A DNA stretch of 64,000 nucleotides, taken from the NCBI GenBank assembly GCA_963691705.1, contig OY829546.1, positions 35,434,040 to 35,498,039 of the forward strand, written 5' to 3'. This document shows positions 45,001-54,535 of this stretch, piece after piece (within the stretch, counting starts at the first letter, position 1; each line of letters starts with the position of its first letter). Source of the DNA: Viola odorata (lineage: Eukaryota; Streptophyta; Magnoliopsida; Malpighiales; Violaceae). The position numbers and the translations under genes are program-made. The notes under the pieces are model-generated. The model made no database searches. It saw only the letters and a program-made list of their open reading frames with translations, and had not been told where the DNA came from.

Positions 45001-45888
45001 TTCGTGTGTTGAACTTGAATTGCAAGTATTAGGCAGGTGAAAGAAAAACTAGGGCAATGACACATTAATATTCTCTCATGCTTTTGTATAAATGCATCAT
45101 TTCATGCGTTAATTGATTGAAATATGTATGTTTTTCCCCATTATAAGTAATTAAGTAGTCGAAAAAGGAAAAGAATTAAATACATTACATACCCTTTTGT
45201 AAAGGAGATAATAGTGAGTTTTCACCTATAAATGTAGTTCGTGACTCGATAAATAATAGCTTAATGTTGAATATGTAATTGTGATTTATATATATAAAAC
45301 TGTAAATGTTATAATAACTGAAACTTTTTCCTAACAAATATATTTATTAGTTTATTAGTTTTTGCAAATCAAAGAAAATAATCACATTAATTTTTTTCAT
45401 TAAAAAAAGTGTTGTTGGAACAAAATTGTAGTATAATTTTTTATTATAAATAAAATGTTAATTATTTGTTTACAGAAATATATTGATTAAAAATATCTAT
45501 ATAGAGTTTGCAAATTTTTTAATATAATGCTTTAAACCATGGTATTAATAAGTTATATTTTTATGGTATTAATAAGTTTAATTTATTTATGATATTAGAT
45601 AAATATTAGGTGGTAGATGTTAGATTATAAATAAATTGATTAAAAAAATATATAAAGATACAAAAAAAATTAATTCTAATACTTGAAATGAATTATACCC
45701 TTTATGGTCATTTTACATTCCAACCATAGTTTTAAAAGTTGTTTTACCAAACAGCATAAACAACTTCTGATTTCCCCACAGAATTTTTAACAAATATTTA
45801 CCAAACAACTTACTCCTTTTCCAGCAAGTCATTTTCAAACAGAACTTCTTCCCACAGAACTTTTCCAGCTAGAATCGGAACGCCAAAC
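42071..45888. mobile_element. putative decayed terminal-inverted-repeat element or pseudogene region with exon-like pieces
   Basis: The left end GTTTGGCATTC and right end GAACGCCAAAC are imperfectly inverted, and both subterminal areas repeat TTTGGT / ACCAAA. The left end contains strong hairpins, including the perfect palindrome CTGGGCTTCTTAAGAAGCCCAG near 42152-42173. No target duplication is visible. Inside are a leader-like CCCTAAC/CCTCC-rich tract (42370-42640), a short exon-like start at 42645 followed by a GT donor, and exon-like pieces at about 44165-44235, 44355-44400 and 44722-44819. It may be a non-autonomous element that picked up gene pieces. It could also simply be a broken gene next to a MITE. 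Confidence 0.35.
44722..44819 (+). pseudogene. last-exon fragment resembling a BTB/POZ-MATH (BPM) protein C-terminus
   Basis: After a TTGGCAG acceptor the sequence reads AVMRSNGFEYLKENCPLL, then a helix ending KTVAGCEEE and TGA. This recalls the end of the BACK-like helical region of plant BTB/POZ-MATH substrate adaptors of CUL3 ubiquitin ligases. No BTB or MATH domain is found nearby on either strand, so it is an isolated piece. The assignment rests on about 30 residues. Confidence 0.4.
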
Positions 45889-46654
45889 AAACTTGTTCTC
45901 GCTCTAGCCGGGATTGAAGGCGCAGACTCCAAAGTTCGGTGGCATTAGTTGGAAACTTGTGGACGTGTGGAATATGTTGAACATGCAAGTTGGATAGAAG
46001 AAAAGCAACGTTCTTTAATCACTACCTTCTTTCTTTCTACTATCAAAGTGAAATAATCTACTTGTCGTTTTGTGTTAAATGCAACCTTTCTGAGGGTTAT
46101 CGTTATCTTCTAAAAAGCAAAGAAATACAGTAAAAAAGACAAATTATCTCTCCACCAACGGTGTCAATACTTCTTTCGTCCAATATGACTATTCTTCTTC
46201 ACTTTTCACATAAATTAATAAAAAATAGGATGATTGTATTCTAAATTTATTCTTCTTCACTTTTGGTTGATATTTTCTAAATTTATTCTTTGAGTAATTT
46301 TTAGCTTTCCAGATGGAAAGTTATTGAAGAGTAGTAATGAAAGGTAATATTAGAAAATGAAGTACTGAAAAGAAAAATAGACAATCTCTTTCGAACTGAT
46401 GTAGTATTAGTTTATTCTACTACTCTTAATTTACTCTCTTTTTATACCCGAATGCATCACGTGACACTCATGTAGTTAAATAATAATAAAAAATATACAA
46501 GTGGGTTGAGTTTTATCGGGGGATTGAGATGTGTTGGTGCAGGTTAAGAACTAAAGTGACAATAAGTTGGACTGACGCTAATCTTAGGAGCCTTTTGATG
46601 AGCTAAGAAATTTGTTCGCCACGTGTTAAGATAATAATTGTTGGAGTTCGTGGC
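45889..46654. other. intergenic
   Basis: AT-rich DNA with no frame of note. Two similar stretches (CTTCTTCACTTTT near 46195 and 46255) are short imperfect repeats. The Tat copy 2 LTR begins at 46655. Confidence 0.4.
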
Positions 46655-46799
46655 TGATAACTATAGACGTAACTTCAGAGGCATTTTTGTCCTTATACAC
46701 AGCGTTAAGGCCGGAATACTGTAGCTCCCACTAGACGTCCGCCTTCATGGCTACCACCTCTTACCCCCCATAACGGTGAACCCTGGGATGGTCGACATC

Positions 46800-46820
46800 G
46801 GGGGGGGGGGGGGGGGGGGG
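46800..46820. repeat. 21-bp G homopolymer in the LTR
   Basis: The G run lies in the same place as the 30-base run of copy 1 and the 6-base run of the 3' LTR of this element. Confidence 0.9.
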
Positions 46821-46950
46821 TCTCACACGTTATCCAACAGCACACATGGCGTTATCCCATCCCAGGCAAGGCATGACGTCACTCGAGGTACCTAGGCGTT
46901 ATCTTCCCTAGATAACGCCCACCCCCTACAGATAACACTCATATTTTGCC

Positions 46951-46958
46951 TATAAATA
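46951..46958 (+). promoter_or_regulatory. TATA box of Tat copy 2
   Basis: TATAAATA within GCCTATAAATACCCCACC, present also in the 3' LTR (near 63882-63899). Confidence 0.8.
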
Positions 46959-47163
46959 CCCCACCATTCAAGATAAAAGGTAAGTCTATGATCGCTAGTC
47001 GAACCCCTACCATTTGAAACAACCATACTGACTTAAGCATCGGAGTGTTTACGCCGAAGACCCCCTCCGACGCTTTGCAGGTACACCTGATGGCGAGAAC
47101 AGAGATTCCGAACGGTCATCTTCCTCACCTACCCCTCTCCAGAACCCCGAATATTATCAAATT

Positions 47164-47181
47164 GGTGCTTTCATTGAGAGA
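47164..47181 (+). other. primer-binding site, Tat copy 2
   Basis: TGGTGCTTTCATTGAGAG, identical to the one of copy 1 at 7083-7100 on the other strand. Confidence 0.8.
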
Positions 47182-47245
47182 TTTGGTTCGATTAAGTGAG
47201 CATCCTTAATAGCCAAGCTTTGTCTTTTCTGGAAATTAGAGGACC

Positions 47246-48853
47246 ATGGCTTCCGATTCAGAGTCTACACCTCCTCAATCCCATGGTATTCTTTTTGCTC
47301 CTCGTAGAGAACTTTTTCCTTCTACTTCTGTCAATATTTTTGCCACAGTACAGGGAACTCCTTCTGGGTAAATGGATTTTCTTTCTGGGCCAACGACGGG
47401 AACATCCTTCCCCCAGATGAGCATTCCACCTTCCCAAATGGCAGGATCTAGCTATTCCACTCCCCCTCCAATGAGATATGTAATGGATAACGCGAACAAT
47501 CTTTGGGCGAACTCCTTGTTAGCTTTGCGTACCCAAGTGGACCAGTTGACTGCATTAGCCACAGGACAGACTCCCAATGATCCAGGATCTGTTGTTTCTC
47601 CTCATTTGATATTCACTTTCACCTCGTCCATTGTTACTGATCGGCCGTTATCGCCTCGGCAATATGGGAGCACCCCGCTGACCTTGCCCGCTACCACGAC
47701 CCCTGTCAACTTTATGCAACTCGCACATGGGCGAGTAGAACCCTCCGTGTAGCACATGCGAGAAATCCACATTTCCCAAGAGGAACAGTGGCATGATGAA
47801 TACAGAGATCGTTAGGATGGCAGGCGAGAGGAAATGGTCAGGGATGTATCCCCCAGATGCAGTGAAAGGTTGAGTAGCAGAAGACATCGAACCCGTTCAC
47901 CAAGGAGTCGTAGCCCATCCCCCAAGCGACATCATGCACCTGATCCTAGAGACTAGAGGCATCGTAGGGAAATTTCTCCTCCCCATCGTCCTCGTGAAAT
48001 CCTTGATGATACCTCAGGTCACCCGTTCAGTTATCGCATAAGACATCACAGAATCAGTCGACACGTGAAACTCCCCTCGGAGACGTATGACGACACTAAG
48101 GATCCCATCTCTCACCTTAACAAGGTGAAAGACTTCGTACAGTTCCAAACTTATAGCGATATGGCCTTGTGCCAGATATTTGTTATGACACTATCAGGAG
48201 TTGCACGTCTTTGGTTTGAAGGACTCCCTGCCAGATCCATAGACAGTTTTTCGCAGCTAGAAGCCAAGTTTTGAAGTCGATTTACCACGGCCATTCCCAT
48301 TAGGAAGTCCGCAACAGCTTTGTTTGACATACATCGAGGACCTCAGGAATCTCTGAAAGAGTTCCTTGGACGTTTCGATATGGAGATGTCATTAACGCCA
48401 GGCGTCACTATTGATTTTGCTGTAGAAGCCTTAAAGGGAAACTGTTGTTATGGAAAATTACGGGACACGTTAATGGGAGACCCTCCAACGACTCTAGACG
48501 CGCTAAGGCTGAAGGCTCATAAATACGCAAGGATGGAGGAAGAGGAACACAGGGATAACATTCAAAATGTGCCGCAAAACGCACCCCACGCGTCTGGCGC
48601 ACCTACCAGCACGACCCTTGACGCTCGCGCCATTGACGATTATGCCTAGCGAAAAGATCACATCCCAAGAGCCTCGAACCATCAAAGAGGCAACTCTTCA
48701 AAGGGGAGATCCGACAACTTCCCCGCTCAGTGACAAGCAGACTCGCCCAAGGGCCTAGTCTATGACCCTAATCTCCCTTCCCTCATACTTTCGAGAGCGA
48801 AAATTTTAGCAATCGTTCAACAGCGAAATCTGCCTATTCGTTATCCAACCCCT
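47246..48853 (+). pseudogene. gag: Tat copy 2 gag
   Basis: Starts MASDSESTPPQS at 47246 and meets a stop near 47365. Pieces continue at 47372-47752 (N-terminal P/S/T-rich part), 48065-48274 (HLNKVKDFVQFQTYSD, LWFEGLPARSIDSFSQLEAKF and a TGA) and 48320-48649 (ESLKEFLGRFDMEMSLTPGV, MEEEEHRD). This copy keeps the 43-codon capsid core segment missing from copy 1, but it has more stops. It is not translatable as a whole. Confidence 0.9.
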
Positions 48854-49798
48854 GTGAAACCCGGGGTGATAATGGGAGGGAGGGAGAACGCTTTTTGTAA
48901 GTTCCATAAAGTGAAGGTACACTCCACTGATGTATGCAGGGAGTTAAAGTTGGCGATAGAGCATCTAGTGGAAGAAGGATACCTTGGAGAATTCGCCATC
49001 AAGGCGAGAGAAGAAGCCAGGAATAACCCGACGAATAGGGCCCCAGACAGCAAACAAGTGCCCCCTCACGCAGAGAGAGACGATGCCACTTCTAGTGGGA
49101 GAGTCAAAGAGACACTGACAATCCATGACGATGACATTCCCATCATCAACATCATAGCTGGAGGGACGCCATACCTTGACGAGCTTGTAACGTTAACGCC
49201 CGCTACAGGGGACAAGCGGAAAAGAGAAGGTGCGTTAATAAAAAGCGAAGCGATAAGCGTGTTAGACCGAATGGTGTTATCCTTCTCTGAGGAAGACGAG
49301 AAGGGCGTCATTTTTCCATATAATGATGCGTTAGGAGTCACAACCGTCATTGGCAATCATGGAGTCAGAAGAACCCTCGTCGATTACGGAAGTGCGGTAA
49401 ATTTATTTTCATTGGAGGCTTACAACCTCATGAAGCGTCCCTACAGTGAGTTGACACCTTGCAAAAAGCCGATAATCGGGGTGGATGGAGTTCCTATCCC
49501 AGTAACTGGAGTCACCTTACTGCCTGTGTACTTTAGAGAAGACATATCCAAAAGGTCGGAGGAGTTGTTGTTCTTGGTAGTGGACTTTACCTTACCCTAT
49601 AACGTCATACTTGGGCGTTCGTTTCTTAATCGTTTTGGTGCAGCGATATCCCAAAAGCACTTGAGGTTAAAGTATCCCTCATGGGATGTAGTGGTCACAG
49701 TCAAAGGCGATCAGAAGCTGGCAGCCGAGTGTTACCTGCTCATGACTCAAAAGAGCTGTGACAGGTATGTGTGCGTGACGGTGGATCCCTTCGAGTAG
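48854..49798 (+). pseudogene. Tat copy 2 nucleocapsid knuckle and aspartic protease
   Basis: Open for 314 codons in one frame. A zinc knuckle C-x2-H-x4-H-x4-C (CKFHKVKVHSTDVC) is followed by an acidic linker. The protease region then has the catalytic box TLVDYGSAVNLF at about 49377-49412 (D-Y-G where most retroelements have D-T/S-G) and the flap-side motif YNVILGRSFLN. The frame ends at TAG 49796-49798, and the downstream linker resumes at 49823 in another frame. Confidence 0.85.
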
Positions 49799-51228
49799 AA
49801 AGACGAAAAGCGTACCCAGCCAGTGGATAAAATGGTGCCCGTCCCCATTAATGGGGTCAGGGAGGCAAATTTCTTGGTTAGCGAGAAGCTAAGCCCCGAA
49901 GAAAATACACAGTTAGCCCGATTGCTAAACAAATATAAAGGAGAATTTGTCTGGAAACCTGCAGATATGCCTAGTATCTCACGTGAGGTAGCGGAACATC
50001 GACTTAATGTCGATCCTAGCGTTAGGCCAATTCAGCAAAAACGGCGAGCATTTTCTATAGAAAAAGCAACAACCATCAACAAGGAGGTGTCAAAATTCGA
50101 GAAGTGCAATATCCGACTTGGCTAGCTATCCATGTCCTTGTTCCAAAGCCTAACGGAGAGTGGCGTATGTGTATTGACTTCACTGATCTAAATGATGCTT
50201 GCCCTAAAGATTGTTACCCGCTCCCTCGAATCGACCAGTTAGTCGACCAGACTATCGGATATGCTTATTTGAGCTCCTTAGACGCTAACTCCGGATACCA
50301 TCAAATTCTCATGGCCGTCGAAGATGAAGAAAAGACCTGCTTCACTACCCCGAAGGCCACTTACTGCTACACGACGATGTCGTTTGGACTAAAAAATGCT
50401 GAAGCAACTTTCCAGCGCATGGCAAACAAGGTGTTCGAGAAACAAGTCGGGAAGAAAGTAAAAGCTTACGTGGATGATATATTGGTTAAGAGTCGAAGCT
50501 TTGAGGGCCATTTGGCAGATTTGGAAGATATTTTCAATGTGATGAGAGAATACAAGATGAAACTGAACCACCGTAAATGCATATTCGCATTCCAAATGGG
50601 TAAGTTTTTGGGTTATTTGGTCAGCCAGAAAGGCATCCAACCAAACCCGTCAAAGATTAAAGCTATCCATGACATCATATCCCCCCGAACCGTCAAAGAA
50701 GTACAAAGACTCACAGGGCGCGTTATCGCTCTAGGGCGTTTTATCTCCAAACAAGGTGAAAGATGCCTACCCTTTTTCAAGGTTATACGTCAAAAGGCTC
50801 CTTTTGGATGGACAAAGGAATGTGAAGAGGTGTTTATGAGGCTAAAAGCCTATCTTTCATCTGATCTGGTGTTAACAAGACCAGAGCAGGGTGATACCCT
50901 ATACCTGTACCTTGCCGTTGCTGATGAAGTGGTTAGCGCTGTCCTTGTGCGAGATGACAACCATGCCCATCATCCAGTGTACTTTGTTAGTCATGTTTTG
51001 AAAGACGCTGAGTTAAGGTATGCTCACATTGAGAAAATAATGTTTGCACTGATACAGGCCACACGAAAAATGGATAGATATTTCCAGGCCCACCCCGTCA
51101 TTGTGCTCACGGACCAACCTTTGAGAAGGATTTTCAGAAAACCTGAGTCTTCAGGAAGAATGCTGATTTGGGCCATCGAACTCGAACAATATGGGCTACA
51201 GTACAAAGCCCACCCGACCATCCATTAA
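49799..51228 (+). pseudogene. Tat copy 2 linker, reverse transcriptase and RNase H
   Basis: The linker (49823-50125) shifts frame near 50100 into the RT frame (50104-51228). RT has EWRMCIDFTDLNDACPKD, LDANSGYHQ, SFGLKNAEATFQ and the catalytic AYVDDILVKS, all intact. The RNase H follows through HPVYFVSHVLKDAELRYA and LTDQPLRRIFRKPE. The frame breaks at about 51220, just before the second RNase H. Confidence 0.9.
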
Positions 51229-51832
51229 AGCCCAAGTTCTAGCAGACTTCATAGCCGAGTGCACGTTCACGCAGGATCCATTAACGGGCTTACCTGAAGA
51301 AGAAAAAGATGACTTAGATGTCCCATTCCCTGAAACCTACACTGACTTGTGGGTTGTCCACGTGGATGGAGCCAAAAATCAAGAACTAGCTGGAGCCGAA
51401 ATCCTAGTAACTGGACCACTAGGTATACAAATACGATACGCCATCAGGATCCTGCAGCCGTTATCTAATAATGTGGTAGAATATGAAGCATTACTGGCTG
51501 GAATCAGGATAGGCAAAAATTTGTCCATAAAAGCCATACACGTCGGCGGAGTAATGGGAGACCTACGACTGAAGATATACGGCAACTCCAAGCTAATAGT
51601 AGATCAAGTCTTGGGTAATTCTCAAGCCAGAGAGCCCATTATGATTCAATATCTCTCCAAAGTGAAACGCGAATTGCTAAAAATAAGAAAAGGGGCATAC
51701 AAGTCAGCATTGAACACGTCCCTCGTGAGGATAACGCTGAGGCAGACAACCTTGCGAAAATCGCAGCAAGCCCGGAAGCAACCATACCTGCAGGCGTATA
51801 TTTCGAAGAAATATCTGTGCCTTCCTTTATGA
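51191..51832 (+). pseudogene. Tat copy 2 plant-type second RNase H
   Basis: HVDGAKNQELAGAE, then VEYEALLAG and IYGNSKLIVDQVLG. The third acidic residue, aspartate in copy 1 (GDSKLV), is asparagine here, which should abolish catalysis. A shift near 51690 scrambles the end. Confidence 0.85.
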
Positions 51833-53085
51833 AGGAACAAGCGTCACTCTGTGTTGAAGAAATTGAAAATGACTGGCGAATCCCTGTAATAAAGTACTTG
51901 AAGAACGAAGAATTGCCCAAAGATAACCCTGAAAAGAAAAAGAGTGCTGAAACAGGCGGCACGGTGTACATACTATGATGGTGAGCTGATTTGGAGGTGC
52001 TTCTCTCATCCAACTGCCAAGTGTATAACAGAACAAAAAGGCCTCTACACCTTACGAGAAATTCATGAAGGCATATGTAGCATGCATGTGTCCGGCGGCA
52101 CCTTGGCTGCACAAGTTTTTCAAGCAGGATTCTATTGGCCTACCATTCGCAGAGATTGCAATAATTTTGTACGAACTTGTCAGAAATGTCAGGAATTCTC
52201 TAAAATTTCCCGACAACCTGCTGTAGAAATCTCTAAAATCGTGGCTCCTTGTCCTTTTACCAAATGGGGAATTGACATCCTGGGCCCATTTCCAAAAGCA
52301 AGATCTCAGCTAAAATTTGTAGTCGTGGCAGTGGACTACTTCACTAAATGGGCGGAGGCGGAAGCAGTGGCCAACATTACAACGGAAAAGATATGGCGAC
52401 ACCAAGTTATCATACGATTTGGCATACCCCGTGTGCTAGTCAGCGATAACGGGACACAGTTCACAAGTTAATTCTTTAGAGACCAGTGCACGAAATTCCA
52501 AATCGAAGAAAGATTCTCTTTTGTAGCCAATCGGTCAGGCGGAGGTAACCAATCGAAGTATTCTCAGCGGCATCAAGAAAAACCTAGAAGGTTCCAAAAA
52601 GAAATGGGCAGACGAGCTGCCATATGTGATGTGGGCATGTCGCATGACCGTCAAAACCAGTACAGGAGAAACACCCTTCGCCCTGGCTTTCGGCACTGAG
52701 GCCGTCACACCGGTAGAAATCGGTACTCTAAGCCTGCGAGTGGCGTACTTCAAAGAAGAAATAAATGAAGAAAGGTTACGAGCAAACCTTGATGCATTGC
52801 CAGAACTGCATGAGGAAACTCTTTTGAAAACACTGTATTATAAAAGGAAAATGGCGCGTTATCACAACAGGTGCGTTAAAGAGCGACTGCTAAAAGCAGG
52901 GGACTTGGTACTCAGAGACAAACGAGTAGCCGGACAATGCATGTGGAAACTCAGTCCAAACTAGGACGTATCGCGTTACCCGCGTTATCGGAAAAGGAGC
53001 ATACCATTTGGAAACACTTGACGGTACTCCCTTACCAAACTCTTGGAACATAGCTCGTTTGAAATTATATCATGCTAGAATCTGA
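51833..53085 (+). pseudogene. Tat copy 2 integrase
   Basis: The frame 51944-52471 has the zinc-binding H-x3-H (HEGICSMH) and CQKC, then GIDILGPF and SDNGTQF, and stops at TAA 52469-52471. Later pieces (52626-52964) cover the rest of the core after a shift and a small loss, and the C-terminal tail. The last reading ends at TGA 53083-53085. Three residues of an FFK-type helix are missing near 52396 compared with copy 1. Confidence 0.88.
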
Positions 53086-53180
53086 CATATCTCTGCACGT
53101 TTGGATAGCATGCGTTAACACTTGAATCAGAAATATCCTAGTGTGTTTTTGTGATTGATTACGTGCAGATAATGAAGGGT

Positions 53181-53595
53181 GCCAGGAGTGAAAATCCTAT
53201 CCTTGTGACGACCGGTCCAGATCAGACGACTCACTAAGATGAGGCACGCCCTGGCATACTTAAAGATTCAGTGCTGGAAGTCAAAATCCTATCCTTGTGG
53301 CAACCGCGCTAACAAAGGCGGCCCACTAAGACGAGGCACACTCCAGCACCGTCGGGAGTGAAAATCCTATCCTTGTGGCAACCGCGCTAACAAAGGCGGC
53401 CCACTAAGACGAGGCACGCCCAGATAACTTTGGGAGTGAAAATCCTATCCTTGTGGCAACCGCGCTACACATAGGCCAACTAAGACGAGGCACACCCTAG
53501 GGAAGTAATAACAACGTCTGGAAGTGGAAATCCTATCCTTGTGATGGCCAGTCCTGATCAGACGGCTCACTAAGACGAGGCACGCTCCAGGCCGT
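53181..53595 (+). repeat. tandem-repeat array downstream of pol, Tat copy 2
   Basis: Five units, with AATCCTATCCTTGTG starting at 53193, 53285, 53363, 53441 and 53529 (spacing 92, 78, 78 and 88). Each unit also has CACTAAGACGAGGCAC or a close variant. The same family, reversed, is found in copy 1. Confidence 0.95.
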
Positions 53596-54535
53596 ACGTG
53601 GAAATTCGAGGGAAATCGCGGTATCCCAACGAGTAACCGGACGACAAATACCCGGTGAAGTTGACTGGTTGAGAAAATGATATGAGCAACACCAACAACA
53701 CTCTAGTATGTGCGGATAAAGACCCCTAGAGGCAACTAGTGTTTATCATTACACATTATTTTACTAACACAACAATTGAGAATGTGCAGGAAAAGGCCGA
53801 CGCCCGTGCAGGCAGTAATATCGCACGGTCTGTTATCATGATTTACATGGCATGAGTGCCATTAACGGCATATGTTCTGCCACCTGATTCAAGAAACACT
53901 GCCAGAAAAGGACGTGTTGACATCTAACTATATGGCATTCCTCGCTATTGATACGGAATATCTATAACAGTACAGTGTTGTTATGGAAATTTTCATTCTG
54001 AAAGTCATCTCGTTGGTTAAATTATCTCTTCAAGGGAATGATAGAAATATTCTAGGCAGTGACGCCTCCAAAATGATCTTCTTGGTTTGAAGGCGTATAT
54101 AGCAATAACGTTATGATATCTTCTCTTGCAGAAACAGATTATATGCTCCATATCGCGGGTAATATCCGTTATGTTACCTCATTGTCATGAGTTTTATTTC
54201 TGAAGCTATCTCTTATCTGATGATTGCTATATAGTAAGCAGCGTTATTCCATTCTGGTATAAAGTGCGCATGCCTAGTCATGTCGCGATATATCGCAAAG
54301 TACCTGTTATTATCTCTGCTAGAATTCTATGGTTTTGCTGCGTTATGACAGCCCTACAGAGAAAAGGAACAACACAAAGAAGATCAACTACAAAGGGAGA
54401 TAGCAAACAGAACATATATATGATTGTCCAAAAGCCCGTGCAAGGGTTACAAAGTAAAATCCCTCAGAAACAAGAGCAAAAAAAGGGGGGGTAGGGGGGC
54501 GAGGCCCGAAATTCAGAAAAGATGGCAAAAGAAGC
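53596..54535. other. non-coding stretch between repeats and antisense unit B
   Basis: No coding content on either strand. It would contain the 3' end of the antisense B transcript. A G-rich run lies near 54482-54500. Confidence 0.5.

Larger units (their letters stand above)
46655..47161 (+). repeat. 5' LTR of Tat copy 2 (507 bp)
   Basis: Starts TGATAACTAT and ends TTATCA, with the primer site two bases on. It contains a bZIP-type palindrome TGACGTCA (46874-46881) and a 10-bp perfect hairpin (46895-46904 with 46910-46919, loop TCCCT). A TATA box TATAAATA follows at 46951-46958. This is a plausible core promoter with transcription starting about 30 bp later. Confidence 0.95.

Noticed and set aside
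46140..46440. possible degenerate Stowaway MITE (TTCTTTCGTCCAATATGACT)
   Set aside because: Only one end resembles the family. No second inverted end or TA duplication could be found.
53181..53595. CRISPR-like array
   Set aside because: The units are whole-length tandem repeats without unique equal-length spacers, inside a plant retrotransposon.
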